From Desulfovibrio sp. OH1186_COT-070 (GTDB lineage: Bacteria; Desulfobacterota; Desulfovibrionia; Desulfovibrionales; Desulfovibrionaceae), in NCBI RefSeq assembly GCF_003860215.1, contig NZ_RQYH01000001.1, forward strand, positions 96,652 to 160,651: 64,000 bases of DNA. Reading direction: 5' to 3'. Below, piece by piece: positions 25,973 to 34,176 of the stretch. Each line of letters starts with the position of its first letter. Position 1 is the stretch's first letter. The translations under genes were made by a program, and so were the position numbers. The notes below the pieces were generated by a model. That model was not told the DNA's origin and did no database searches. It saw only the letters and a list, made by a program, of their open reading frames with translations.

Positions 25973-26987
25973 GTCCACTCCCGCCGCATTGGCGTTCTGC
26001 GGCCTGCCCGTGCCGCCCCAGAACGGCGCGCAGGGCACCGGCTGTTTCGTCGTCCAGCCGGTAGGCCATGATATGTTCGCGAAAGCGCTTGTTCAGGCTC
26101 GCGGCAACGCGCGCGAGCTCCCGCTGGAATTCCTTGTATTCTTTTGACTCTTTCAGGACAACACGGCCCTGACTGTCCACATCCTCCACCAGATAACGGC
26201 GCATGGGGCGCAGGGAGCGCAGGCCGGAAAGATAGAGCAGCTTGTTCAGAAAGAGCCTGCCCATGCACAGATTGTCGCGGATGACCAGTTCACGGTGCAT
26301 CCGGCGTTTGTCCAGCCCCCGCGCGGCATAGGTGGATTGGTTGTCGTCAGGCTCCTCAAGATTCTCAAAGTAGTCGGGGCCGTGGTAATAGTATTGCACA
26401 AAACCCGCCGCCTGCATGCGCAGGCCGTAGTCGCCGTCCTCGCCCCCGTAGAGGCCGTATTCCTCGTTCCAGAAGCCAAGCCTGTCAAAAACCGCGCGCG
26501 GAATGAGCACGGCCTGACCGGGCAGATTGCCCAGGCACACGCCCAACTCGCCGTGGGGCGTGGCAAGAGCGCCCGGTGCCCGGCGCAGCATGGAGCGGTC
26601 AAAGGCCCCGCCCAGGCAGGAAAGCTCCTGCCCGTGCTCCCAGAGCGCAAGGAGGTCGCGCAGCCAGTGCCGCCGCACCAGAGCCGTATCGTTGTCCAGC
26701 TTCATGTACAGGGGGGCGGGCACCAGTTCCCAGCCCACATTGGCGGCGCAGGCCACGCCCATGTTGCGCGGCAGAAGAAAGAGATGGTCAATGATGCCGT
26801 CGGCATGCAGGCGGGAGAGAGAGCGGACCAGTTCCGCATCGCTGCCGTTGTCCACCACGGTGATGCAAAAAGGCACTTCCCGCGACGTGGCGTGCAGGGC
26901 CTGGATGGCCTCCAGCGTACACCGGGGCCGGTTGAACACCGGAATGGTGACATTGCAGACCACACCCGCCGGAGCCAAAACGCGCAT
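25950..26987 (-). CDS. Family 2 glycosyltransferase
   Basis: 345-residue GT-A fold enzyme without membrane segments. Visible features are the N-terminal CNVTIPVFNRPRCTLEAIQAL, VVDNGSDAELVRSL, the metal/sugar-nucleotide DxD motif as KLDNDTALV at about 95, and the acceptor-side GGEDGDYGLRMQAAGF (EDGDYG) at about 190-200. It should transfer a sugar from an NDP-sugar to a surface glycan or protein acceptor. It starts about 20 bp after a near-consensus promoter and is divergent from a second glycosyltransferase gene across 192 bp. The TPR protein follows with overlapping frames. Confidence 0.85.
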   Translation of the reverse strand: MRVLAPAGVVCNVTIPVFNRPRCTLEAIQALHATSREVPFCITVVDNGSDAELVRSLSRLHADGIIDHLFLLPRNMGVACAANVGWELVPAPLYMKLDNDTALVRRHWLRDLLALWEHGQELSCLGGAFDRSMLRRAPGALATPHGELGVCLGNLPGQAVLIPRAVFDRLGFWNEEYGLYGGEDGDYGLRMQAAGFVQYYYHGPDYFENLEEPDDNQSTYAARGLDKRRMHRELVIRDNLCMGRLFLNKLLYLSGLRSLRPMRRYLVEDVDSQGRVVLKESKEYKEFQRELARVAASLNKRFREHIMAYRLDDETAGALRAVLGRHGQAAERQCGGSGHEYTQNP

Positions 26988-27013
26988 CCGCCCCTCCCGT
27001 TCCTTTGGCCCGC

Positions 27014-27059
27014 ACTATAGGCAGCGCGCGCCCGGGCGTCAAGAATGACGATTGACGCC
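27014..27059 (-). promoter_or_regulatory. Sigma-70 promoter with overlapping palindrome, glycosyltransferase divergon
   Basis: Minus strand: TTGACG (27042-27037), a 17-base spacer and TATAGT (27019-27014), close to consensus, about 20 bp before the ribosome-binding site of the 26987 gene. The -35 box lies inside a perfect 8-bp inverted repeat GGCGTCAA ... TTGACGCC (27035-27042 and 27052-27059), a likely repressor or activator site that could control both divergent genes. Confidence 0.6.
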
Positions 27060-27179
27060 GTGCCCGCGCGTTGCTACTTTTCGCGCCATGCCCGCGCGTT
27101 TTGCCCGGCCCGCGCGGGAGCTGCCCTTGCAGGACGGCGCAGGCGCTGCGGACGGCACAGGGAGGGACAGGGGAGAAAC

Positions 27180-28274
27180 ATGGCGCGCGTACTCTACGGC
27201 ATACACGGCACAGGCCACGGCCACGCCATGCGTGGCCTGACCATTGCCCGCCGCCTGTCGGAGCACCAGTTCCTGTTTGTGGCCGATGACGACGCCCCCG
27301 GTGTTCTGGAACCGGAATTTCCTGTGCGCCGCATGCCCAATCTGGGCACGGTCTTCAAAAACTACCGTGTGGACGTGTGGGCCACAGTCCGCCGTGCAGT
27401 GCCCCTGCTGCTCCACAGACGCCGCCATGTGGAAAGCGTTTTGCGCATCATCGACGATTTCCGGCCTGATGTCTGCATGACAGACCTGGAATACTTTGTG
27501 CCGCGCGCCGCGGAGCAGGCGGGCCTGCCCTGCCTGACCCTGGATCACCAGCACATCATCACCTGCTGCCGCCACGACCTGCCGCCGCAACTCTGGTGGG
27601 ACGCCTTTGTGCAGGGACTGACGCCGCGCCATCTTTTCCGGCCGACCGAAGCCAACCTGATCATCTCCTTCTACGCGCCGCCGGTGCTGCCCCGGTACAA
27701 TGCCCGCGTGGTGCCGCCCATTCTGCGGGATCAGGTGCTGCGCCTGACCCCCCGCGACGACGGGCATGTGCTCGTGTACCAGAGCAATTCCACACACCGC
27801 AGGCTGGTGGATTTTCTGCGCGCGGCCACCCGCAGAACCTGCTATGTGTTCGGCTATGACCGCACCGGAGGGCGGGAAGACAATGTTGTTTTTCTGCCCA
27901 GGAGCGAAGAGGGCTTTCTGCGCCTGCTGGAAGGCTGCTCCTATGTGATCCAGGGCGGCGGGCACACGCTCATGAGCGAGGCCCTGCATCTGGGCAAACC
28001 CATCCTGACCCTGCCCCTCAAGGCCATGGTGGAGCAGCGCTTCAACGCCCTGTATGTCGAGCGCCTGGGCTACGGCATGCAGGCCGACATGCTGACCCTG
28101 GAGCCGGAACTGCTGCGCCGCTTCGAGGCCAGTCTGCCCGCATACAAGGCCGCCATCAGCAAAGGCGTTTTTTGCGGCAACGAAACAGTCTTCGGGCTTG
28201 TGGACGCTTTTTTGCGCAACAAAAAACTGCCGGAAGCCGCCCCCCTGTCCCCAAGCGCACAGCCATCATCCTGA
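27180..28274 (+). CDS. MurG-like/MJ1255-type glycosyltransferase
   Basis: 364-residue GT-B fold protein. The N-terminus RVLYGIHGTGHGHAMRGLTI is the glycine/histidine loop typical of the family, and the C-terminal half has the nucleotide-sugar site VIQGGGHTLMSEALHLGKPI with PLKAMVEQRFNA. Such proteins use UDP- or other NDP-sugars; the acceptor cannot be told from sequence. The ATG at 27180 follows AGGGGAGAAAC. The open frame continues upstream into low-complexity sequence that I exclude. It is divergent from the GT2/TPR operon, suggesting a shared surface-glycan role. Confidence 0.82.
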   Translation: MARVLYGIHGTGHGHAMRGLTIARRLSEHQFLFVADDDAPGVLEPEFPVRRMPNLGTVFKNYRVDVWATVRRAVPLLLHRRRHVESVLRIIDDFRPDVCMTDLEYFVPRAAEQAGLPCLTLDHQHIITCCRHDLPPQLWWDAFVQGLTPRHLFRPTEANLIISFYAPPVLPRYNARVVPPILRDQVLRLTPRDDGHVLVYQSNSTHRRLVDFLRAATRRTCYVFGYDRTGGREDNVVFLPRSEEGFLRLLEGCSYVIQGGGHTLMSEALHLGKPILTLPLKAMVEQRFNALYVERLGYGMQADMLTLEPELLRRFEASLPAYKAAISKGVFCGNETVFGLVDAFLRNKKLPEAAPLSPSAQPSS

Positions 28275-28338
28275 AAGAAAAAACAAAAACGTGTGCATTC
28301 GCCTTCTTTTTTCAGTATTGAAATTCTTTTTTGCAAAC

Positions 28339-28357
28339 TTTGAAATCAAATTTCAAA
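28339..28357. promoter_or_regulatory. AT-rich perfect palindrome upstream of the STAS-like gene
   Basis: TTTGAAAT-CAA-ATTTCAAA, perfect 8-bp arms, lies in an AT-rich island (28275-28420) with a nearby TTGACG at 28362-28367. It looks like a dimeric repressor operator in front of the gene at 28421. Confidence 0.5.
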
Positions 28358-28420
28358 TCTCTTGACGCGGTTCAAATTTTTTGCCAGACTGTCCCCAGAA
28401 AAAACCGACTGGAGGCATGC

Positions 28421-28810
28421 ATGAGTCCGACGATTCCCTTTTCTTCCCCGTCCTCCCTTTCCCACCGTTTCAGCCACGACAATCTGCACATCCGCCTCAA
28501 GGGCCCTCTGGAAATGCCGCAGGCCGAAGAACTGGTCCGTTTTTTGCAAAGCCATCAGGAGAGCTGCCAGCGCATTTTTCTTGACGTTCGCGGCATCACG
28601 CATGTGCAGCCCGATGCTGCGGAAAATATCAGAACCTTCCTGCAGCAGGGGGGCATTGCCGGAGAGAGGGTGCACTTCAAGGGGGAGAACGGGTTTCTCA
28701 TGGCGGCCACGGGCAACCGCATCCTCACCGTGCCCGCCCCCAAAAAAGAGCACGCCTGCAAGGGCAACTGCCCCAACTGCCGTTGCCGGCACGAAAAAAG
28801 CGCGGCATAG
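28421..28810 (+). CDS. STAS-like protein with cysteine-rich C-terminal tail
   Basis: 129-residue cytoplasmic protein. Residues 20-105 have the strand-helix pattern and spacing of STAS/anti-sigma antagonist domains (NLHIRLKGPLEMPQAEELVR, IFLDVRGITHVQPDAAENIR), although the phosphorylatable Ser is not evident. The tail HACKGNCPNCRCRH (C113, C117, C120, C122 plus His) could bind zinc or an Fe-S cluster. The start at 28421 follows TGGAGG. It has its own AT-rich upstream region with a palindrome. No partner kinase or sigma factor is adjacent. Function unknown. Confidence 0.65.
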   Translation: MSPTIPFSSPSSLSHRFSHDNLHIRLKGPLEMPQAEELVRFLQSHQESCQRIFLDVRGITHVQPDAAENIRTFLQQGGIAGERVHFKGENGFLMAATGNRILTVPAPKKEHACKGNCPNCRCRHEKSAA

Positions 28811-29012
28811 CGCGCCTGCCCCTTGTGGCGCGGCACGCGAAAAGCGCACGGCACAGTCATGATTTTCCGGAGCGTTTTCAGCGGGAAGGCGCGCCGGTTT
28901 TGCCGGGCAGAACTGTTTTTCGGGGCGGCGTTGTCAGCCGCGGCCCCACCTGCCCGGCCTCTCTCACAGGGCCATGGCCCGCAAAACCAGAAGCACGGAA
29001 CGGAGGTTTTTC

Positions 29013-30626
29013 ATGAACGCAAAAAACAGCGCGCAGAAATTCAGAAAAGTCTGCATGGTCGCCCTGCTGGCCGCAGGCATGCTGCTGGGCGTGTCCGGCC
29101 CGGCCAGCGCCATTGACTTCAAGGTCAAGGGCGAATGGCTCGTGGGCTTTGGCGTGGCCGACACCGGCCTGACCAAGCACACCAGAAATCCCGGTTTTGG
29201 CCAGCCCAGCCAGAAGAGCAACAACAACGATGTGTTCGGCGCGGCCCAGCGCGTGCGCCTGCAACTGGACGCCGTGGCCTCCGAGGCCCTGTCCGGCACC
29301 GTGTTCTTTGAAATCGGTGACCAGAATTGGGGCCGGGATGGCGGTGCTGCCGCCGGTCGTAGTGTCGGTGGCGCTCTCGGCGCTGACGGCGTTGCCGTGG
29401 AAGTGAAAAACGCCTATATCGACTGGATCGTGCCCCAGACCGACCTGAAATTCCGCATGGGTCTGCAAGGTCTGGCCCTGCCCAATGTGGCGGGCGGATC
29501 CGCCGTGCTTGACGCCGACGTGGCCGCTGTGGTGGCCAGCTACCAGTTCAACGACAATGTGGGGCTCACCGCCTTCTGGGCGCGCCCGGTCAACGACAAC
29601 TATACGCGCGGCGCACTCGCTTCCAGAAACAGCACAGACAAAAACAATTTCCTGGACAATATTGACCTCTTTGCCCTGACCCTGCCCCTGACCTTTGATG
29701 GCGTGGAAGTGACGCCCTGGGTCATGTACGGCATGATCGGCAAAAACGCCTTCGGCAATCTGAACACTACGGACGGAGATCTGAGCAACACCATCTTTGG
29801 CACAACAGCCGCCTACTACAACTATCCCGGCGCCAACCCCACCACTGCGGCCGTTACCAGCAAACACTACGGCTCTCTGTTCTGGGCCGGCCTGCCCGTG
29901 GCCATCACGGCTTTTGACCCCCTGAACATCGAGTTTGACATCAACTACGGCTACGCCGAAGCCATGGGTCGCTATGACGTGGTCAAGCGCATGGATCCGA
30001 CCGCCGTGGACCGCGCCAGCACACAGCGTCAGGGCTGGCTGGCCAAGGCCCTCATCGAGTACAAGCTGGACTGGGGCGTGCCCGGCATCTTTGGCTGGTA
30101 TGCCAGCGGCGACGACGGCAACGTGAAAAACGGTTCCGAACGCATGCCCTCCATCGCGGGCGCGGGCAACTTCACCTCCTTTGTGGGTGACGGCAATCTG
30201 GCCTGGGGTCCCGGCAACGGCGATTACGTCGACTGGAACATGAGCTACGCGGGCACCTGGGGCATCGGCGCGCAACTGCGCGACATGAGCTTTGTGGAAG
30301 ATCTGAGCCACACCTTCCGCATTGCCTACTGGGGCGGCACCAACTCCACCTCCATGGTCAAGTACATGAGCAGCGCCTCCGCATGGAACGACGGCATCGG
30401 CGCTGACGGCCCCTACCTGACCACCCACGACGGCCTGCTGGAATTCAACCTGGTGAACGCCTACCAGATCTATGAAAATCTGGAAATGAATCTGGAATTG
30501 GGCTATGTTGTCAACATGATGGACAACGACACCTGGCGCAAAAGAGGCTACACCGGCGGCGGCAACGGCAGCTTCTCCAAGCAGGATGCCTGGAAGGCCC
30601 AGCTCGTCTTTGCGTACAGCTTCTGA
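29013..30626 (+). CDS. Outer-membrane porin
   Basis: 537-residue beta-barrel protein. The signal peptide (VCMVALLAAGMLLGVSGPASA, cleavage before IDFKVKG) is followed by alternating aromatic/hydrophobic strands and ends in LVFAYSF, the terminal-Phe recognition signal for the BAM machinery. It resembles the abundant Desulfovibrio porin-type proteins. The start MNAKNS at 29013 has CGGAGG upstream. It is monocistronic and followed by a hairpin terminator. Codon use is strongly biased, in keeping with high expression. Confidence 0.85.
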   Translation: MNAKNSAQKFRKVCMVALLAAGMLLGVSGPASAIDFKVKGEWLVGFGVADTGLTKHTRNPGFGQPSQKSNNNDVFGAAQRVRLQLDAVASEALSGTVFFEIGDQNWGRDGGAAAGRSVGGALGADGVAVEVKNAYIDWIVPQTDLKFRMGLQGLALPNVAGGSAVLDADVAAVVASYQFNDNVGLTAFWARPVNDNYTRGALASRNSTDKNNFLDNIDLFALTLPLTFDGVEVTPWVMYGMIGKNAFGNLNTTDGDLSNTIFGTTAAYYNYPGANPTTAAVTSKHYGSLFWAGLPVAITAFDPLNIEFDINYGYAEAMGRYDVVKRMDPTAVDRASTQRQGWLAKALIEYKLDWGVPGIFGWYASGDDGNVKNGSERMPSIAGAGNFTSFVGDGNLAWGPGNGDYVDWNMSYAGTWGIGAQLRDMSFVEDLSHTFRIAYWGGTNSTSMVKYMSSASAWNDGIGADGPYLTTHDGLLEFNLVNAYQIYENLEMNLELGYVVNMMDNDTWRKRGYTGGGNGSFSKQDAWKAQLVFAYSF

Positions 30627-30651
30627 TTTCCCCCAAACCTCAAACGATCAA

Positions 30652-30678
30652 CCCCCGGACGGCAGTGCCGTCCGGGGG
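30652..30678 (+). terminator. Hairpin terminator after the porin gene
   Basis: A perfect 12-bp stem CCCCCGGACGGC / GCCGTCCGGGGG with a 3-base loop lies 26 bp after the porin stop. The trailing T-tract is poor, but the stem is very stable. Confidence 0.65.
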
Positions 30679-30739
30679 CTGATTGTTGATGATGCTCTGC
30701 GGCTGTTCGGATCAAACGCCTGCTCTGTGCTTGAAAGCG

Positions 30740-31405
30740 TTACCGTAGTGCCGCAACCAGGCTTTTTGCAAGGATTTTCACCTCCGGCAAAGTTCTGACT
30801 TTGCGGGCCGCGTCAAGCAAAATTTCCCTGTCCTGCATATCGAGTTTCACCAAGTCTCCGCCCTTGAAGTACGTCATGGCCTTGAGGGCCTCGCCGGGCT
30901 GAAAATTTTCACCATACAGAGTTCTGGCCGCAGCAAGCCCCCCGGACAAATCCACACCGTGTTGCAGCATGGCCGAAATATCGCGGTAGTCTTTGCACTC
31001 CACACGGTCAAACAATGCTTTCAGTTTGGTGGCCATCAAGTCATTGAGCGATGCGACCTGGACATTGTTGTCATTGCTTGTCAGCGGAGTGCCCACACGT
31101 CCGAAATTGATCCCCCCCAAAAAGGACAGCAATACCCCGCTTTTCGTCTTGGCCGTGAATGTATTCTCTGAGTTTTGTTCCACCTCTGCTCCCTTGAGAA
31201 AGGGAAATGCCCCCTGGATCTGGTGTGCTTCAAATGTGCGGTCGGAAAAAAAGTCAAAGTCTACGGAATACCGGTGGCCGAGTTGGAGCGCGATTGCCGT
31301 ACCTCCATAAAGGACAAAGCCCAGCTTTGTCGCTGGCGTCAGCAAGGGCCAAATTTCTTTTTGTGCGTCAGGCAGAATATCAAGGTACGGCTGAAAATCA
31401 GTCAT
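30740..31405 (-). CDS. AbiEii/AbiGii-type nucleotidyltransferase (toxin-like)
   Basis: 221-residue protein of the AbiEii toxin nucleotidyltransferase superfamily. The core motif is YGGTAIALQLGHRYSVDFDF at residues 33-52, with G34-G35 and the metal-binding pair D49/D51, followed by LNDLMATKLKALFDRVECKD and a helical C-terminus. Relatives inactivate translation by adding nucleotides to tRNA ends when freed from their partner. The start overlaps the upstream small gene by 8 bases, the organisation of a toxin-antitoxin or phage-exclusion pair. It lies between the porin terminator and a decayed region, fitting an accessory insertion. Confidence 0.82.
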   Translation of the reverse strand: MTDFQPYLDILPDAQKEIWPLLTPATKLGFVLYGGTAIALQLGHRYSVDFDFFSDRTFEAHQIQGAFPFLKGAEVEQNSENTFTAKTKSGVLLSFLGGINFGRVGTPLTSNDNNVQVASLNDLMATKLKALFDRVECKDYRDISAMLQHGVDLSGGLAAARTLYGENFQPGEALKAMTYFKGGDLVKLDMQDREILLDAARKVRTLPEVKILAKSLVAALR

Positions 31406-31724
31406 GGTATTTTCTCTCGGGCATGGGAGGAACTTTTCCCAGGGGGATGTCGGTCAGCCTGTAGTGCCAATAGGCCCAGGAGCGTTCGGTGAATTGGCCG
31501 ATTTCCGCATTTTGCAGGACATGCAGCAAGGTGCCCTCCCCCACAAGCTCCAGCAAGCGGCAAACGTCTGCGTATGTGCCCCGATTCATCACTTGCGCTA
31601 TAAGACGATCTGGAAATTCCAGGGCCTCTTCTGTGGTCTTCCACCATATGTACGGTGCAAACGCGGCAAGCTCAGCGAGATCGTATGACAGATCAGAAGT
31701 ATTGTCAGTTTTTTGCGTGGCCAT
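31398..31724 (-). CDS. Small helical partner (putative antitoxin) of the AbiEii-like protein
   Basis: 108-residue protein encoded directly upstream of, and overlapping by 8 bases, the nucleotidyltransferase gene. It contains Trp/Tyr-rich helices (PYIWWKTTEEALEFPDRLIA; ERSWAYWHYRLTDI) and no recognisable winged-helix DNA-binding domain of the AbiEi type. By position and coupling it is the likely antitoxin or chaperone for the toxin-like enzyme. The family is not recognised, so the antitoxin role is inference. Confidence 0.65.
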   Translation of the reverse strand: MATQKTDNTSDLSYDLAELAAFAPYIWWKTTEEALEFPDRLIAQVMNRGTYADVCRLLELVGEGTLLHVLQNAEIGQFTERSWAYWHYRLTDIPLGKVPPMPERKYHD

Positions 31725-31741
31725 ACGGGCCTCAAAGTCTT

Positions 31742-32050
31742 ATTGGCTGTGCGCCGCGTACCTGATCCGCTGATTCCCATAGCGCCATATACCACAGATC
31801 CGGACCCGGAGCAGATTGGTGGCCTGATCCGGGCTCTGGCCAAGTCTTCCGGTGTTCTCATTCTTCAACAGTGGCGCTGAATGAGCTTGCCGCCGAAAGC
31901 TGGGACTTTTCGGCGGCAGCAGAACGAGGGCATACAAACCATGCCGAAAAGATGTGCAGGGCCAACCGGGGCTTGCATCCGCCTTGCTGGCGCGCACGAC
32001 CAGCATCCTGCGTGCCGTCAATGCCGATGGCGGTGGCAATGGCTGACTGC
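31742..32050 (+). pseudogene. Possible decayed coding remnant in a 415-bp gene-poor stretch
   Basis: Between the antitoxin-like gene and the glycine-zipper lipoprotein (31725-32139) there is no intact gene. In three successive plus-strand frames there are protein-like pieces: PDPEQIGGLIRALAKSSGVL ending QQWR-stop, then ALNELAAESWDFSAAAERGH, then GQPGLASALLARTTSILRAV ending at a stop at about 32045. They line up end to end, as expected of one C-terminal coding remnant broken by frameshifts. The original function is unknown and the call is tentative. Confidence 0.3.
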
Positions 32051-32098
32051 CAGTGCAGCCATGCCGTCAGGCGGCGCTTGCCGATGAGGCAACGCTCC

Positions 32099-32125
32099 GG
32101 CAAAGCCCGCTTTGCGGGCTTTGCC
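32099..32125. terminator. Perfect 12-bp GC hairpin downstream of the glycine-zipper gene
   Basis: GGCAAAGCCCGC / GCGGGCTTTGCC with a 3-base loop, 14 bp after the minus-strand stop at 32140. There is no T-run after it on that strand (TTTTT follows a few bases later on the plus strand), so it may act in either direction or as an RNA 3'-end stabiliser. Confidence 0.5.
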
Positions 32126-32139
32126 AGCCGCTTTTTCGC

Positions 32140-32382
32140 CTAGTACGAATGATTTCTCTCCTGGCTGTGCCCCAGAATGCCTCCGGCCAGAGCCCCGGCG
32201 CCAGCCCCGGCAAGGGCACCCCAACCGGCGGAACCGCCCGACAGGGCAGCCACTCCCGCGCCGCCCAAAGCCCCCAGGGCAGCGCCGCTGGCAACTCCCT
32301 GCTGGGTCCTGCTCATGTTGGTGCACCCCACACTACCGGCAAAAATCACCGCCAAGAGAACAATGCCTGCCATTTTTTTCAT
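32140..32382 (-). CDS. Small glycine-zipper lipoprotein
   Basis: 80-residue predicted lipoprotein. The signal peptide MKKMAGIVLLAVIFAGSVGC ends at a lipobox-like SVGC, followed by a Gly/Ala zipper (GAALGALGGAGVAAL, GALAGAGAGALAGGILGH) of the YMGG/Gly-zipper_2 type found in outer-membrane stress proteins. The start at 32382 is fixed by the signal peptide and a GGGAG site. It is followed 38 bp upstream on the same strand by the exported protein at 32421. Confidence 0.8.
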   Translation of the reverse strand: MKKMAGIVLLAVIFAGSVGCTNMSRTQQGVASGAALGALGGAGVAALSGGSAGWGALAGAGAGALAGGILGHSQERNHSY

Positions 32383-32420
32383 GATTTTTCTCCCAAAATC
32401 AACTGCCGCAAAACATGCGG

Positions 32421-32846
32421 CTACTTTGCGGAAATACGCGGAGCCACAAGCTCGTACCAGATGACCTCCATGACGGGCCGGTCGAGCCTTTGCGGATTGG
32501 CAGCATACCACGCGTCAACCATCTTGACGGCATCGGCCCGGCTCATGCCTTCAAAGGCTTTCATCCATCCCTTTTCAAAGGGCGAAAGCGTGTGCGCAGG
32601 GGCTTTGCCTTCCTTGGCCGCTTTTTCCGCCAGCTTGTCGTGCACAAAATACTCCACGGCGATGGCGGTTTCCACACCGAAGAGGAAAGACATTTTTTCC
32701 TTGTCCGGAGTCTGCTGCCAGACATGGCCGGTGAACTGATCCACAGGATTTTTGGCCCCGGATGCCGCCTGCTGCGCCGCATCCGCCGGAATGCAGGCGA
32801 AAACCAAGGCCAGCGCCAATCCCAGAGTCATGATGGATTTTCGCAC
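32421..32846 (-). CDS. Exported small protein, Rap1a/Tai-like in outline
   Basis: 141 residues with a signal peptide (IMTLGLALALVFACIPADAA). The mature part has FLFGVETAIAVEYFV and the C-terminal DAVKMVDAWYAANPQRLDRP followed by VMEVIWYELV. This resembles the helix-turn pattern of Rap1a/Tai-type periplasmic proteins, but the paired cysteines of that family are not visible, so the family call is weak. I chose the GTG at 32846 because AAGGAGG lies just upstream; an ATG at 32831 is the alternative. It is probably co-transcribed with the glycine-zipper lipoprotein. Confidence 0.6.
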   Translation of the reverse strand: MRKSIMTLGLALALVFACIPADAAQQAASGAKNPVDQFTGHVWQQTPDKEKMSFLFGVETAIAVEYFVHDKLAEKAAKEGKAPAHTLSPFEKGWMKAFEGMSRADAVKMVDAWYAANPQRLDRPVMEVIWYELVAPRISAK

Positions 32847-33037
32847 ACATGCCTCCTTGCTTTGCGCACACGAACTTTGCTGCGGCAGAACAGGGGAACA
32901 GCCCCGTTTTTCGTGCATTGCCGTGTGCGCGTCGCATTTTTGCAAAAGATACACGGGCTGTGCTCTGCCGCATCGTGCGCAAGGGTCGCACAGGCACCAC
33001 GAAATAGCAAGCCCGCCGCACAAAAGGCCGCAAGCGC

Positions 33038-34171
33038 TTACTGCGCGGGCACTCCCTCCTCCACCGTCTGGCGGAAGCGCGAAAAAAGATAGTGCCCGTC
33101 GTGGGGCCCGGCCGCGGCCTCGGGATGGTACTGCATGCTCATGACCGGCAGACTTTTGTGGCGCAGGCCTTCCAGCGTGCCGTCGTTGAGGTTGACGTGC
33201 GTGGCCTCCACATGCTCAAGCCCATCCAGAATCACATGGAAACCGTGATTCTGCGAAGAAATTTCAATTTTCCCCGTGGCAAGGTCCTTGACCGGATGGT
33301 TGCACCCGTGGTGCCCGAACTTGAGCTTTTCGGTACGCCCTCCCAGGGCAAGAGCGATCAGCTGGTGCCCCAGACAAATGCCTGTGACAGGGAAAAAATC
33401 CATGAGTTCGCGCACCAGAGCCACTTCACTGTCCAGTGCGGCCGGATCGCCCGGCCCGTTGGACAGAAAAATCCCCCGTGCTCCGCTGCGCCTTGCTGCG
33501 GCAACGCCAAACGAAGGGGGCACAACCAGGGGTTCAAAACCGACCAGACACAACTGCCGCAAAATATTCCACTTTATACCGAAATCATATACCAGCAGGG
33601 GAATGCCCGTTCCGCGCCAGGCATAGCTGCCGTCGGCTTCCAGCACAGCGTCCTGGGGAGAGTTGTCATACCAGGCATAGGGTTTTTGGGCCGCCACCAG
33701 GGGCACAAGATTGCGCCCCTGCATGGGGGGCAGTTGCCGTGCCCGCGCCTGCAGGGCAAGAGGATCTTTTTCTGTGGTGGAAATGACGCCGCGCATGGCC
33801 CCGTGGATTCTGAGGTGCCGTGTCAGCGCCCGTGTGTCCAGCCCTTCCATGCCCGGCGTTTCATGACGCCGCAAAAAGGCGGGCAGGCTCGTGAAAGAGC
33901 GCCAGTTGGAAGGCGTTTTGCAACACTCCTTGACCAGCAGGGCGCTGCAATGGATGCGCGCGGACTCCATATCTTCGCGGCAAATGCCGTAATTGCCGAT
34001 GAGCGGATAGGTCATGCAGACCATCTGCCCGCAGTAGGACGGATCCGTGAGCACTTCCTGATATCCGCCCATGCCTGTTGTAAAAATGACCTCTCCCCCG
34101 GTGTCAAACTCTCCGGTGAAGGACTTTCCTTCCAGCGCGAATCCGTCTTCCAGCACCAGCAATGCTTTCAT
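33038..34171 (-). CDS. carA: Carbamoyl-phosphate synthase small (glutaminase) chain
   Basis: 377-residue glutamine amidotransferase subunit that feeds ammonia to CarB for arginine and pyrimidine synthesis. The N-terminal CPSase_sm domain opens [16 protein letters not shown] and contains [19 protein letters not shown]. The class I glutaminase domain has the nucleophile in [15 protein letters not shown] and the catalytic His/Glu pair in [11 protein letters not shown] near residue 353. It lies 5 bp after carB on the same strand, an order (carB then carA) opposite to the common carAB. Confidence 0.97.
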   Translation of the reverse strand: MKALLVLEDGFALEGKSFTGEFDTGGEVIFTTGMGGYQEVLTDPSYCGQMVCMTYPLIGNYGICREDMESARIHCSALLVKECCKTPSNWRSFTSLPAFLRRHETPGMEGLDTRALTRHLRIHGAMRGVISTTEKDPLALQARARQLPPMQGRNLVPLVAAQKPYAWYDNSPQDAVLEADGSYAWRGTGIPLLVYDFGIKWNILRQLCLVGFEPLVVPPSFGVAAARRSGARGIFLSNGPGDPAALDSEVALVRELMDFFPVTGICLGHQLIALALGGRTEKLKFGHHGCNHPVKDLATGKIEISSQNHGFHVILDGLEHVEATHVNLNDGTLEGLRHKSLPVMSMQYHPEAAAGPHDGHYLFSRFRQTVEEGVPAQ

Positions 34172-34176
34172 ATGCC

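Noticed and set aside
31598..32103. Several overlapping small minus-strand frames near 32 kb
   Set aside because: Arg/Pro/Ser-rich, no ribosome-binding sites, and overlapping one another; better explained as non-coding or as the reverse of a decayed gene.
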